Part shown: piece by piece, positions 1-12,312 of the stretch | How positions within the stretch are numbered: position 1 is the stretch's first letter | How the letters are laid out: each line of letters starts with the position of its first letter | Assembly (NCBI GenBank): GCA_030490835.1 | Contig: CM059977.1 | Location: forward strand, 23,541,335 to 23,605,334 | DNA: 64,000 nucleotides | Reading direction: 5' to 3' | Source of the DNA: Annona cherimola | Taxonomy: Eukaryota; Streptophyta; Magnoliopsida; Magnoliales; Annonaceae | Position numbers and translations under genes: made by a program | The notes under the pieces: model-generated | Seen by the model: only the letters and a program-made list of their open reading frames with translations | What the model was told of the DNA's origin: nothing | Databases searched by the model: none

Positions 1-290
1 TCTTAAAAATATGTTTTCAATATTTTATAGTCTAAAATATCATGACTATGTACATAATTAATTTTCCCAAGTATTATTATATTCTAATGCATTTGTGAGT
101 GAATTTAAGCTTTTTTTGTAATTTATATGAATATATATTTTAAGTCAATATGAACTATGAATATATTTGATTTAGATAATATTTTGTGTGCTAGCTAAAT
201 ACATAATGTTAAATAGTGGAACGAATCTTTCATTTATCATTCAAATAGAAAAAATGAATAAAGTCACACGATAACTGCTTTTATTTAACG
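1..290. mobile_element. Mutator-like MITE family M1, partial copy at the window edge
   Basis: Shares the M1 core (run of CTAAAATATCAT, ATAATTTTCC, GTATTATTATATTCTAATGC and following) with the copies at 2450, 33080 and 58343. AT-rich, no coding. Its outer end lies outside the window. Confidence 0.6.
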
Positions 291-504
291 GGATTTGAAG
301 ATAATGAGTTAAAGCTTAATTTTTTAAAGATTCAATCCTAAATATTTCCACAAGTTTTACTCGTGATTCCAAAATATACCTACAATGTTTCAATAATTTT
401 AAATATGCCGACGTAATTTGCCAAAAAAATTTAGCCATATCTCTTGAAATGATGAATATGTCTAGATTTTAATTATAAATCTAAACTAAAAATTTACGTT
501 TAAA

Positions 505-690
505 TAACTTTTAGTACTTTTACAGCTATAAAGTGTGTCTATATACAACTAAAAATTTTCACACAAATTTTTTTTATTTACAACTATCTTATTTTTTAAT
601 TATTTCTTCACATTTTCCTGTATAATTGCTTTACTTTTCAATTATTTTTACACAATTACTCATATAACTAACCTATGTATTTTAATTTTA
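505..690. mobile_element. Degenerate Tourist-type MITE
   Basis: Resembles the T-rich strand of the GGGTGTGTTTGG family (TTTTTTAATTATTTCTTCAC..., ...TTTTCAATTATTTTTACACAA, ...CTAACCTATGTATTTTAA). Ends are decayed. The rest of 290-776 shows nothing recognisable. Confidence 0.45.
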
Positions 691-776
691 TTCTATTTAT
701 AGCTAAATGATCATATATTATTTAAATGTGAATTTTTAATATAATTAAGATGTGAGTATATCTGTCCTTTCACAAA

Positions 777-1107
777 AGCGCCTAGTCATATGCACCCAGG
801 TACATTGAGCGTCAATGCATCCGAGTGCATTTCACTCATTTTTCATATTTTTTGAAACTTTTTTCATAAAACTATTAATATAAATGTATTTAATATGTTT
901 ATTAATTTTTATCAATTTTGGAGACTTTTAGATATTTTCTTGTGATTTTTAAAATCAGTGTGCCACTGATTTTTAAAAATCTGAATTTTTTTTAAAAATA
1001 GTAAAAAATTGATACGCATGTTAAATATACTTAGATTAACAATAGTGTAAAAATATTTCAAAAAAAATAAAAATCGGGGTTATGCTCCAGGTGCACACAA
1101 CCGAAGG
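777..1107. mobile_element. Foldback element with GCACCCAGGT-type ends
   Basis: Long imperfect inverted arms around a centre near 960 (AAATCAGTGTGCCACTGATTT). Direct repeats CCTTTCACAAA lie at 766-776 and 1108-1118. A 9-11 bp duplication with long inverted ends suggests a Mutator-type non-autonomous element. Confidence 0.75.
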
Positions 1108-1734
1108 CCTTTCACAAAGGAGTGTGATTATGAATGAGATTTTAGATGAACTATAAGTATCTTTTAAAGTATTGAAATATTATGAATAGATGTGGAATTA
1201 TAAGCAAAACTTATATGTATATTTGAAAATTAACCTTTTTTTGATAAGTGAAAATTAACTTTTCTAATATATAAAAAGCAAGCCGGTGGATGGTTCTTTG
1301 TTACGCTAACAGGGGTCTTTCCTAGGACAGAGCTTTTTTGAAATACACATTTTCTAATGTGTAATGAAATATTAGAATCATTTATTAGTAATGTCTTTCT
1401 TATTAAAACTAATATATAGAAAATTAAATATATTGGGTCTGTATATAATCAGTTCTAATTAACATTCAAAAATGAGATTTAAACTATTAAATGCATACAG
1501 CTAATTTTTTAATATAAATTGCTTATTTTTCAAATCAAATCCATGCATTATGTTTAACACAATAAAATATACTTAGAAAAATTTAGAATAAAATAATATT
1601 TATGAACTAATTTCAATTCAAAAATAAATGTTTTAATAAATTTAATTCTTAAAAATTCAGTCAAATAATTAAAATATGATTTTATGATCTTAAACCGAAG
1701 TTAGGCTCCAAAACGAAGTTACGTGACTCCTTCA

Positions 1735-2200
1735 GAATTTAAAATTTTAATTTTCGATGGAAATTCAATTCATTTATTATATTTAACATCATTTGTTTAT
1801 CTAAGAGATCGAGTTTTATCCCAATAAGTATGTTTATGAGTCACTTTTTGAAATATATATTCAGGTGTAAATTATAAAAAATACTAACATCCATTGACAC
1901 ATATATTAAAATATAATAATACTTTGTAGAATTATTTATCTACATAAAATGATATTTTAGAGAGTTTAGATATTGAAAATACAACTTTAAAATTAATATT
2001 TAATATTAAATTATTTTATTATGTTAATTTTCAATGAGGCCTGCACACAATAAAATTAGATAGATAAAATTTTTTCTAAGATATTATAAATGATTTTAAA
2101 TACAATAAACAAAGTGGATTTTTCATCAACTATTAAAATATTAAAAATAGAGAGGATTACACAGAAAAAAAAGTTTTATAGAAGTAAAACCAATGAAAAT
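1735..2200. mobile_element. Mutator-like MITE family M1
   Basis: Carries the core shared by the family: TTTATTATATTTAACATCA, TTTAGATATTGAAAATACAAC, TTTTATTATGTTAATTTT, TTTTTCATCAACTATTAAA. Ends near TTTTATAGAAGTAAAACC. Boundaries approximate. 1108-1735 holds no feature I can name. Confidence 0.65.
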
Positions 2201-2449
2201 TTAGCTAAAATTCAATGAAAGTTTTAGATATTAAAAATACATGGTATATGACACACTCTTTTAAGTACTTTTTGTTACGCGAGCGCAGACTTCACATCTT
2301 ACCTTATCAAATTCCAAAATAGAATTATTGAAGAAGGCGCAAAATCAAAGTCAGTAAAATTATTGAAAATGACGTTGTCGGTTACGATAGAAGTAACTTG
2401 TTGATCGAAGTCACGCAGCGAAAATAAACAGATTCATGAATGTTTGAAG

Positions 2450-3245
2450 AAATATAATTATATATTAAAATTTATTATCACGAATGTTTATATGAAATCT
2501 CTTTTTATGTAATTCTCTTTATTTTCAACATCTAAATGATTGATAAAAATACACTCAATCTATTGCATTTAATATAACTTATATTATCAACCGAGCCGTG
2601 CACGGTTGGTAACCAACTGCTTGTCAGAAGCATTTGCAGGCGTTGGTGTTGGGTTCGAATCCCATTTCAGGATTTCGGCAAAAAAAAAAAAGGGTAGTGG
2701 GACTGTGGGAGCAGTGGTCTCCCGGTGGGTTGTTGGAAGCTGTGTCTTCCTAATTCTTTGATGGAGCTGTGTGTCTCCATATTTCTTTGAGGGAGTTGTG
2801 TGTATCCCCTGATTTGTAAGAATATCTCAGATTTTCAGTATAATATGTGTTGAGATGTAAGTAAATATATACCAATAAAAAAAACATAACTTATATTATT
2901 TATTTAATATAATTCTATCTACAAATATGTAAAATCAACGTAATAATATAATTTAATGCTATATATCAATTTTAAACAGTATTTTCAACATCTAAACTAT
3001 CTAAAATATCATTACTGCATGGATAAATGATTTTGTAAAGTATTATTATATTCTAATGCATATGTGCATGGATTTAAGCATTTTTCCTAATTTACACATG
3101 AATATACTTATTTTGAGCAAACGTAGTCTATACGCATATTAGATTTGGATGAAATTTGGTCTCCTAACTAAACAAATAAAATTAAATATAATGAATATAT
3201 TAGATTTTTCATCAAGCATAATCTACTTGTGTGAAACCCAATTTA
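2450..3245. mobile_element. Mutator-like MITE family M1, split by a SINE
   Basis: M1 core sequence on both sides of the SINE at 2588-2885: TATGAAATCTCTTTTTATG before it, and TTTGGATGAAATTTGGTCTCC after it. Confidence 0.65.
2588..2885 (+). mobile_element. tRNA-derived SINE, family A
   Basis: Starts with a tRNA-like head (box A in GTGCACGGTTGG, box B GGTTCGAATCC at about 2652) and a body with GCTGTGTCTTCC, and ends in an A-rich tail. A perfect 14-bp duplication ATAACTTATATTAT lies at 2574-2587 and 2886-2899. Non-coding, moved by a LINE. Confidence 0.9.
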
Positions 3246-4004
3246 TTACTTGAGTTGCACCTAAAGTGAGCAGCAACCAGACAAGTGGTGGATGAGCATG
3301 ATTCCTTTGTAGGGCAGGGCTTATAGGATTGTTTTATCTGCTACAGTTAGTCCTTTTACCTGTTTTCAAACAGGACAGGAGTGCCAATTGGACAATTGTT
3401 ACAAGTGGAGATTAAAACAACTGAAAAGATTGAAAGAAAAGAGAAGATACCTAAAAATGAGTGCTGATCTAATGCAAGTGGTTGCATTGATGTCGTAGGT
3501 ACATCTAATGTGTCACTTTTTTCTATTTCATCTTTTTTAGCATCTCTACCTTTTATATTATTGGTCCATATGTATTAATCTATGATGACAAAAAAAGGGA
3601 AATTCCCGTATGCTATATATTTCTTTTCGAAATTTAATAGTGGCGTATTCACCTGCAAATAATGTTAATTTTTACCATATATAAATTTCTAATTAAAGCG
3701 ATTTTTGATATCATGGACAAATAAATGAATGGATGACATATATACTTTAGATATGAAAATAATTTTAAATAACTGATAACCGGTTTCGCCAACGCGTCAA
3801 TGCAACGACTTGTTGCCTTTAGACCTGTAGCTTAAACGCTATCATGATAATGGATGATTATAAACAAAGTGGACAAAATTAAAAGGAAAAAAACAATTAG
3901 TTATATTTAATTTTTTAAAATATAAGGTAATAATTAAAATTAATTGGTTGGACAGTAAGTTCTTATTTTAGTCTAAACTATTTATAACATATGGGTTTAA
4001 CCTT
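3246..4004. other. Intergenic stretch, no gene seen
   Basis: AT-rich, with only short chance open frames and no repeat ends or RNA gene signals that I recognise. Confidence 0.5.
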
Positions 4005-4465
4005 GTTATGTAACCAATTCAAAATTTTAAGAAATCGATGATTAATATAAAAATTTAATCTACTCATTATATTTACCATTATTTGTTTAGCTATAAGAAG
4101 AAGTTTATTTAAATCAAATATGCACATGACCATATTCGATTAAAAATTGATATATTCGTGCGTAAATTAGGAAAGATACTTAGATTCATTTACATATATA
4201 TTAGAATATAATAATATTTATAGAATCATTTGTACACATAATAGTAATAGTTTAGATGGTTTAAATATTGAAAATATTACCTAAAGTTTGATATTTAGTA
4301 TTAACTTATTGTATTACATTGATTTTACATATTTATAAATGATATTTATATATGGTGATATTAAATAAATAAAAGTGTTTTTATAATAATATGAATGATA
4401 CTAAACGTAATAGATGAAGTGAAATTTACATTAATCATCACGATATTAAAAATAGAGTTACATGG
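4005..4465. mobile_element. Mutator-like MITE family M1
   Basis: M1 core: TTAGATGGTTTAAATATTG, GATATTTAGTATTAAC, CATTGATTTTACATA, ending near TAAAAATAGAGTTACATGG. Boundaries approximate. Confidence 0.6.
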
Positions 4466-4559
4466 AAACAAAGCACAATAATAAATATACGTACCTACGA
4501 TGCCAAAATTAGTTTGATTAAGAATTTATATGTACTTTGAGGATGAATATGAAACAGTC

Positions 4560-4982
4560 ATAATTTTTAACATAATTTGCAAATACACTAACTTAGATTG
4601 ACAAAATTGTAAATATATCTATATAGTTTCAGAAATTATAAATAACCCTACATAATTTAATCATAATTGCAAATAACCCCACGCCGTTATGACACCGTCG
4701 TGGTGTGGATGTATTTAAAAAGAATATGTAAACTATGTGAGTATATTTACAATTTCAGAAATTAAGTGATATATTTAATTTTTCAGATAACCCTCACATA
4801 GTTTAACTATAATTGTAAATAACCCCCCTGCCATGATAATACAGTAATTACGTTATAATTGTGTGGGGTTATTTGCAAGTATAGTTAAACTATGTGGGGG
4901 TTATTTGCAATTTTTAAAATTATGTAAATATATTTATAATTTTAATTGAACTAAATGAGTATATTTGCAAATTATCCTAAAT
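4560..4982. repeat. TTGCAAAT-ended foldback repeat
   Basis: Ends TAATTTGCAAATACACTAAC and GTATATTTGCAAATTATCCTA are inverted. Inside, the motif TATTTGCAATT / AACTATGTGGGGTTATTTG recurs in both orientations. Related copies lie at 38035, 58296 and 62040. Confidence 0.55.
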
Positions 4983-5149
4983 ATTAGCTCATAACTACTT
5001 AAATGGTGCGATGCATACAGAGGCTGCGCATAGCCGAAGAAAAATACCCGAGTAGAGTGCTGCTGCCGGACATCGGTGAGCCAATTTTGCTGATTTCATG
5101 GCTCTATCTCTCACCAATCGAGCGAATTTTATTATGAGAAATACTTTAA

Positions 5150-5800
5150 CGGTGCCTAATATGCATTTACAATTATTTGTTTAGTTAAGAAATTAAATTT
5201 CATTCAAATTAAAGATGTATATGAAGCATATTTGATAAGAAGGGGCGATCCCCAGTGGTTGGCTGCAATAGGGCCCCAACTGTATCTGACTGTTGAACCC
5301 ATTTTTTTTATTTTCTTGTTTTTTATGAATATAATAAAATTAGACATATTTAATCTATAAACTAAATTTTATTATTTTTGAATATGTTTATATTTTTTGA
5401 TTTTTAAACACATGAGCTTTGTGATAATTTTTTGTCTGTCAAAATTACCATAATGCCCATAGGTTTTAAAAAATATATGTAGATATATCCAAAAATAGTA
5501 AAATTTAATTTATAAATTAAATACACATAATTTATCATATTTATAAGAAATGAAAAAAAATTTGTAGCTTAGGCCGGCCTAAGGGGCTCACCTTTCTTTG
5601 ATAAGTGTGTAAAAATATAAAAATATGTTTTATTTATATATCAATTTCGGAGATTTCAATTCAACATTTAAACTATATAAAATACTATTGATTTATGGGT
5701 GGATGATTTTATACATTATTATAACATTTTAATGCATTTTTAGTATAATAAAAATGTTTTTCATAATTTATAGTTATTATATATTTTTAAATAAGGCGCA
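5150..5800. mobile_element. Mutator-like MITE family M1, split by a foldback element
   Basis: M1 core before (TTATTTGTTTAGTTAAGAAA) and after (TTCAACATTTAAACTATATA) the insertion at 5240-5596. Confidence 0.5.
5240..5596. mobile_element. Foldback element with 9-bp duplication
   Basis: Perfect 9-bp duplication TTTGATAAG at 5231-5239 and 5597-5605. The inner arms are inverted (TTTAATCTATAAACTAAATTT against AAATTTAATTTATAAATTAAA). Mutator-type non-autonomous element by duplication length. Confidence 0.75.
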
Positions 5801-6636
5801 CAAAATCCTCGGATTGAAATCTGTTTTAGCACTATGATAAAATAAGTGATTTTTAAACAAAATGGCTCGTTAAATTTTGACTTTACTATCAAAGTGAAGC
5901 TCATCAAAGATGCGAAGAAGCTCTTTTTAAAATCTATATATAAATAAAAAAAAAAGTTTGTTAAGTTGATTGCAGGCCTTTACTAGATGAGGCGCATGTG
6001 CATGTTTGATGCGTATGAAACTTAATTTTATAGTCAAAATAATTTTAAATGCAACAAATAGATGAGATTTACAAACTGAGTGATGCACAGGTAACCGAGT
6101 GACCAGTCGAACCTCGCATTAGGATAGTCATTATAATCATATAAAACAGAAATTAGAAACGGAGAGCAAAGCACCGAGCACTCATCATCGGCCTACCTCT
6201 GCTATACGATCAAGTGGACTTTTAAAAAGTATTATGGACTTTAAAAAGTATTAATAAAGGAATTAACAACTGTTGGTTGTCTTTACGCGTGCGTTGGTAG
6301 CATATCATCCACAGGTTTGACAGACTGTCCATCATCAAATCAAGTTGCCTTTTGTTTAATAACCAGATTAATGCGCCAGTCAAAAGTATCTTGATTCACT
6401 TCATCGGTTCATATATCCGGCTCTAATTCCACGTCAATCAAGGTCTCTCTTTCTAGATCTCTCCTTTCTATTTCGGCATGCTAGGTAATTAATCCCTTGG
6501 ATTATGACGTGGGTTGATTCATTTTTATGAAATCCAAGATGTTATTTGGCTAAGACTATAATTATTTCCCTTGGATGATTAAATCACAGTTCTCTTGGAT
6601 GATCAACCAAGTTTTTGGCAAAAACCACAAGCATGT
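5801..6636. other. Intergenic stretch, no gene seen
   Basis: Mixed AT-rich DNA. No repeat boundary, RNA gene or convincing exon found. Confidence 0.45.
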
Positions 6637-6965
6637 GAGTCCCATGCTCCGGGACCCATGAGATCACTCCTTTCTCAAATTTTTTGTTTTTGATTTTTTT
6701 TATAAACATGTAGAGTTGTGTATATTTAATCTATGAACTAATTTTTATCATTTTTGGATGCTTTTAATTATTTTTTATTTTTAAACACAATGACATTTTC
6801 ATAATTTTCTAATTCAGAAATTACGAAAAATGTCACTATGTTTAAAAATAAAAATACTTAAAAGTATCCAAAAATAATAAAAATTGGTTTATAATTTAAA
6901 TATACACAATTCTACATGTTTATTAAAAAAAATTTAAAAAGGGTCCCATGGTCGGACACATGTTT
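6637..6965. mobile_element. Foldback element, long inverted arms
   Basis: Arms pair around a centre near 6805-6820 (TTTTCATAATTTTCTAATTCAGAAATTACGAAAA region). The outer ends GTCCCATGCTCCGGGACCC and GGGTCCCATGGTCGGAC are partly inverted. No target duplication was identified. Confidence 0.6.
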
Positions 6966-7716
6966 GGGAGGGAGTGGAGGGGAAGGGGATGTGTCTCATG
7001 CAGCTGGCCGCATAGGATAACTGCTCGTTAATTTATTTTTTCATTTTTATTATCTTTTCATACAATCGTCCTTTCATTCTTACTTTATCTTATCATATTC
7101 TTTTTAAAGTAATGAGAAAATCTCACATCGTTAAGAGACTTGAAGAGTTCCTAATTTACATGTATGCGAACAGGCTTTCTAATTTGGCTAGTCATTTTGG
7201 GACAAAATCGTCACATTTTCAATTCAATATGGAATTAGAGCCAGACCCAAGCTGAAAATTTTAATAGATGAATATAGCAACGTATATGATAAATCTGAGT
7301 CGTTAATTGAATTCTTAGGATGGGAAAATTACATCACAATACTTCGTTTTTTATTGTTTCGAGGCATCGATGTAATATTTTGATTTAAAAAATTTCCTGA
7401 CCCTTTAAAGCGTACGTATGAAAGCAAAGTCCCAAAAATAATTAGACGTATAGACATTTTTATTAAAATTTAACCGCACACCATAAACAGGCAGTTTGTA
7501 CAAGAGACTCATAAATTTTCGGATCCATCGGATATATGGATCTGCAGATGCAATGATCTGTGGTGGATGGCACATAGTAGCGATTACATATTTTAAAGAA
7601 TATTAAAAATAAATAAAAAATAAAAAATAGAAATATAGATCAAACATGGGAAACATTCTCGACATCATTTTATAGTATCCATATAATGCATTTTAAGCTA
7701 TTAATTAATCAATATT
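6966..7716. other. Intergenic stretch, no gene seen
   Basis: AT-rich with no recognisable feature. Confidence 0.45.
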
Positions 7717-7725
7717 TAGTTTTAA

Positions 7726-7969
7726 TTTTTTTTTATTGGTATATAATTACATATATCTCAACACATATTATACTGAAGATCTAAGATATTCTTACAAATC
7801 TGGGACACACATATTTTCCCAAAGAAATTTGGAAACACAACTCCACGAAAGAATTAGAAAGACACAACTCCCGCTCATATTTTTTTTTGGCTGAAATTCC
7901 GAATGGAATTTGAACCCGCACCGACCCCATGAACGCCCTTTTTGTGCCGCTGTCGGCAGCCTCGGTTGA
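7726..7969 (-). mobile_element. tRNA-derived SINE, family A, minus strand
   Basis: Reverse copy of the family at 2588 and 57552, with tail TTTTTTTTATTGGTATATAATTA and box B complement TTTGAACCCGC near 7909. A 9-bp duplication TAGTTTTAA lies at 7717-7725 and 7970-7978. Confidence 0.8.
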
Positions 7970-8264
7970 TAGTTTTAACTTTTAATATCTTTTTACCGTT
8001 CTAGAATATGAAGACTTCATAAGAAAATGACCATTCAATATGACTGCATAATTGCAGAGATATATAATTTCGTAGCAATTCGTCTACGAGAGCGTTAGAC
8101 TTTAGACCTAATCCATTGAAATCTGACCATGGAAATGGCCTTAAAAGGAAGGCACAGTGCTTAAAAGGAGGCACAGTGACACACCAGTATTCCTTACTCA
8201 AGCAGGGACTCAGATGAGGAAAACTATGGAAACTGTCGCAGCACGACAATCATTTTTATTAGTT

Positions 8265-8846
8265 AGCATGTTAATCAACCTAACTCGCTTCGGATTGGGT
8301 TGAATGGGTTGGAAATTAATCCTAATTCTAATCCATTTAAAATATCTCAATCCTAAACCATTTATTAACTCATTTAGAAAACTTCAACTCTAACTCATTT
8401 ATAACTCATTTAATAAATGAGTTAGTGAGTTGTATAACAAACGACTTGAAGGCTTAAATCTGGGCAAACAATGATCTCACCGAGAGATAGGAGAGAGTGT
8501 TTTTAGCGCAGAGGAAATAGAAATAAGGCAATAATGCAAAAATTGAATTAGGACGACAATTTAAAAATGAAAATTAAGTAGTAGGAGGAATACTTAGTGA
8601 GGAAAATAACCAAAGGATGTATATTTATATTTATAACTTTAATGGGTTAAACAAGTTAAATGGGTTAAACAGATAACTAAACGAGTTGACGGGTTATAAA
8701 ATCTCAATTCTAATATGTTTATTTAGTTAAATGGTTAAACAGGTTGGTAGATCATAATCCATTTATTCAAAAATTTCGACACAAATTCATTTATAAACAG
8801 GTTGGACGGGTGTGTTGACAAATTGATCATGATCATTAACACCCCA
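8265..8846. mobile_element. hAT-type element, TAGGGGTGTTAA family, degenerate
   Basis: Body made of GGGTTGAATGGGTTGG / AACCCATTTAA-type alternating runs shared with 10029-10552 and 48055-49199. The right end is GATCATTAACACCCCA; the left end is decayed and no duplication was found. Confidence 0.6.
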
Positions 8847-9470
8847 ACTATTATGGGACAACAATTTTCACATTGTCCTAACCTGCATCCCTAGGTAGCT
8901 CTACTCGGCCTAACAGCTTATTTGTGGCAAAAGTTTAATGCTTAAATTCTGACTTGCTGTTTGAGTTAAAATTCTAGATTTTTATGTGTAAAGAAAAATG
9001 TTCCAAATGGACTTGTTAAAATTCAAGCTAAACACCCATCGCACACCTTTCGAAATAAGTGCATAATGTTCCAAGCAACGTGCGGACGAATGGGCCCTTA
9101 AGCTTCTTGGGAGTAGGGAAGAAAAAATTGTATAAATATTTGTTGGGTTAACTTTAGATATACCTACAATATTTTCCATTAATTACGAAATCGGACAGCT
9201 TGTATGATGGTCGTTAATATTAATTCAAAATGACTAAAATAACCTTATGAAAATTAGATTCACATGCAAAATCTCTTTATAAATTAGATTCACAAGCAAA
9301 ATCTCTTTATAGGTCTATGAGCGTAACTTCTTCCAAAGAAATTTCTAAAGCTCCCACTTGCTTCAGATCACACTGAAAATTACAAAATGAAATAAATGAA
9401 ATTCATCATTTTCATTTAGGGCAATATGGTGATTTGCAAATGCAAAGTTGGACTTAACTATAAAGATATA
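8847..9470. other. Intergenic stretch, no gene seen
   Basis: Contains a short direct repeat (TTAGATTCACAWGCAAAATCTCTTTATA, about 9256-9312). No gene. Confidence 0.4.
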
Positions 9471-9479
9471 TTTAGTATG

Positions 9480-9960
9480 CAGGATTACTTCTATGAAACT
9501 GGGTTTCATAGAAGTGATTTTGTGAAATTCTTTTCATTTTTGAAATGTTGATCCTTGATAAAAAAAATCTATTTATTCTATTTTACACTATTGGTTTAGT
9601 TAGGAGACTAAGCTTTATCCTAATCTAATATGTGATAGGCCACTTTGCTCAAAAATAGGTGTATTTATGTGTAAATTATGAAAAACTCTTAGATCAATTC
9701 ATACATGTAGTAGAATATAACAATACTTTATATGATATTTTAGATGGTTTAGATGTTGAAAAATTACTTTAAAGTTGATATTCTAATATTGAACCATTTT
9801 ATTATATTGATTTTATAGATGAGATCCATACACAGTGAAATTAAAAAAATAAAAGGGTTTCCAGGATACTATAAATGATGTTAAATACAATTGATGGTGT
9901 AAATTTTCTATCAACCTTCAAGATTTTAAAAATGAATGAGATTTCATAAAAGCGTCCCCG
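9480..9960. mobile_element. Mutator-like MITE family M1, with duplication
   Basis: Ends ATTACTTCTATGAAAC and TTTCATAAAAGCGTCCCCG are inverted. The flanks TTTAGTATG (9471-9479) and TTTTCTATG (9961-9969) agree at seven of nine bases. A TTCTATGAAAC...GTTTCATAGAA hairpin stands at the left end. Confidence 0.75.
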
Positions 9961-10028
9961 TTTTCTATGTATATATGAAAGATTTCAATCTTAATAGGTA
10001 TATTTGTCATTATGAGCAAATGTTAAAG

Positions 10029-10552
10029 TAGGGGTGTTAATGATCATGGTCAACTTGTCAATCCGCTCATCCAACCCATTTATAAATGAGTTTGGGTTGA
10101 GATTTTTGAATAAATGAGCTATAAACTACCAACCCGTTCAACCGTTTAATTAAATAAATGAATTAAGGTTGAGATTTTATAACTTATTTAACTCATTTGA
10201 CTCATTAAAGTTATATATATAAATATAAATCCATTGATTATTTTTCCCCGTTAAGTCTTCCATTCGCTATATAATTTTTATTTTTACACTGCTGCTCTAA
10301 TTCTAATTGTCCATTACCATCCTATTTTGATTTCTCATGCATTGATGATACGTTCTCGCTTTTCCCTGTGATTTCTCAAGCATTTTCCCTGTATAACCCA
10401 TTAACAACTAGTCAACCCGTTTATTAAATGAGTTGGAAATAGTTTAGGGTTGAGTTTTTTTAAATGGGTTAATAAATGGATTAGGGTTAGGATATTTTAA
10501 ATGAGTTAGGATTAAGCTCCAATTCTCTCAACCTAATCCGTCAACACCCCTA
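10029..10552. mobile_element. hAT-type element, TAGGGGTGTTAA family
   Basis: Ends TAGGGGTGTTAATG and CCGTCAACACCCCTA. Perfect 8-bp duplication TGTTAAAG at 10021-10028 and 10553-10560. 524 bp, no coding capacity. Confidence 0.85.
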
Positions 10553-10669
10553 TGTTAAAGTATATTTCAAATTTACCCTATTTCTTAGAGAAGTAATATT
10601 TTTGTCTTTCATAAATACACACTATTTAGCCCCCCAGGGAACATTATCAGTTATAAGTTATAACTTGTA

Positions 10670-11056
10670 AGGGTGTAGTTGTATGCACCCGGGTACATTG
10701 AGCTTCAATGCACTAGGTGTATACAACTATTTTTTATTTTTTTAAAATTTTTTTTTACACGACTATTAATCTAAGTGTATTTAACATGTATATCATTTTT
10801 TTTTTTACCATTTTTTGGAGATTTTTAGATATTTTTTTGGATTTTTAAAAATTAGTGGCACTTTTAATTTTAAATTACTAAAAAGGTCACTAATTTTTAA
10901 AAATTCAAAAAAAAATTAAAAATCTTTAAAAAGGATAAAAATTGATACATATGTTAAATACATTTAGATTAACAGTTTTATGAAAAAAATTTAAAAAAAA
11001 TTTAAAAAAAAATGTACTACACCCTCATTGCACCCGGATGCATACGATTGCACCCT
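10670..11056. mobile_element. Foldback element with GCACCCGGGT-type ends
   Basis: Ends AGGGTGTAGTTGTATGCACC and GGATGCATACGATTGCACCCT are inverted, as are the arms around about 10875. Flanks TAACTTGTA (10661-10669) and TAACTTGCA (11057-11065) match at eight of nine. Confidence 0.8.
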
Positions 11057-11065
11057 TAACTTGCA

Positions 11066-11597
11066 GGCATAAATAGAAAAATACCAAGAAATAGCCCGTC
11101 CAGAAGAAAATGGGCTGAGGCCAGTATTCAAAGTTTTAAACCCATCTAGCCAAGCCTATCACAAGTCAGGTCCAGACTCTAACCCAACCCGCTTAGCTAG
11201 TCTGTAACCAAGGCTGACCACCTCCTGTCGAGCTACTAGAAAAAAAAAAAGAAAAAAAAAGAATTGCAAAAAAAATCTAGAAAATTCTCAAAAAAGGAAA
11301 AGGCAAGAGAGTAGTGTGTAATATATTTGTATGATAAAAAGTAAGAGAGTAGTGTGTAATATATTTGTATGATGAAAAGCAAGAGAGGGGACCATGCAGC
11401 GGCCCGGGATGACTCAAATATCTTCAATACTGGAGTGAGTCAAATCAGCTTCAAGTGCCAACTCCTTAACCCAAAACAACTCAAATTGGATACCATTTTT
11501 GCCGTTTCTTCAAATTTCGAGCCTTTGTCTAAATAAACGCCCATTTGGCCAAGGAATAGCACTGATGTTTGTTGCCTTGTTTTATGGCCAAGCAACC
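11066..11597. other. Intergenic stretch, no gene seen
   Basis: Holds a short direct repeat (GTAAGAGAGTAGTGTGTAAT, about 11300-11375, twice). No gene. Confidence 0.4.
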
Positions 11598-11607
11598 TTA
11601 AAAAGTA

Positions 11608-11701
11608 GCATCACGCCTATATGGCAGTGGTATGCACTTGGGCCGCACTTTGCCCACGTCCCAGGCTCGACCCTAGGAAGCAACTAATTTTGTCCGGGAC
11701 C

Positions 11702-11732
<31 letters not shown>

Positions 11733-11734
11733 CT
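11608..11734 (+). mobile_element. SINE-like element, family F
   Basis: Box A-like GTGGTATGCACTTGGG, box B-like GGCTCGACCCTAG, T/A homopolymer tail. A 10-bp duplication TTAAAAAGTA lies at 11598-11607 and 11735-11744. Related to the copy near 54470. Confidence 0.7.
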
Positions 11735-11744
11735 TTAAAAAGTA

Positions 11745-12312
11745 AGACACGGATACCGAACGGAACTAATACCGTATTAATTAATTAGCCTAGTATATTG
11801 ACTACCTAAACATTTAAGGCAGTATTTAAAAAATGAAAACTATAGAGACGTTAACAGGCTTGACAGTGGACGAAGGGGACGAGCCCACCAGCTCCCATTT
11901 ACTGACTTATCTGGATATGGGAAGCTAGAGTTGATTTGTCTGCTGACTCTCTTAAATTGCACAACAATGCCATACTTAATTCATTTATGAAATAGAAAGC
12001 ACGATCAGCCACCTGCCTGCCTATTTTGATGATCGAGCTATCTCATCATGCAAGACGAACCCAATGGAAAATGGGCCACATTTATTTTTTAATCAATTCA
12101 GTGGGTTTTGATGGTAAATTGATTTCGCTTATCTTTATTGTCAATAGATATAAAGATAAGCATGGCCTTTGCTGCCAGGCCTCTCTTCTCTTCTCTGTAG
12201 CCTATTTCATTTTTAATATTTGATACTTTAAGAAATTTCACTTTTATCTGTTGTATTAGTGTCGTTTATGTTATAATGGAAATCTTTTTATTTGTCCTAC
12301 TATAAATTTTTA
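11745..12312. other. Intergenic stretch, no gene seen
   Basis: No feature I can support; the 65-codon open frame at 12026 has no recognisable domain. Confidence 0.4.

Noticed and set aside
2600..2670. tRNA gene candidate from box A and box B
   Set aside because: No cloverleaf can be drawn, and the sequence continues into a SINE body with an A-tail and target duplication. The same holds for the other SINE heads.
11236..11427. 63-codon minus-strand frame
   Set aside because: The C-terminal poly-Phe run is just an A-rich tract; no coding signal.
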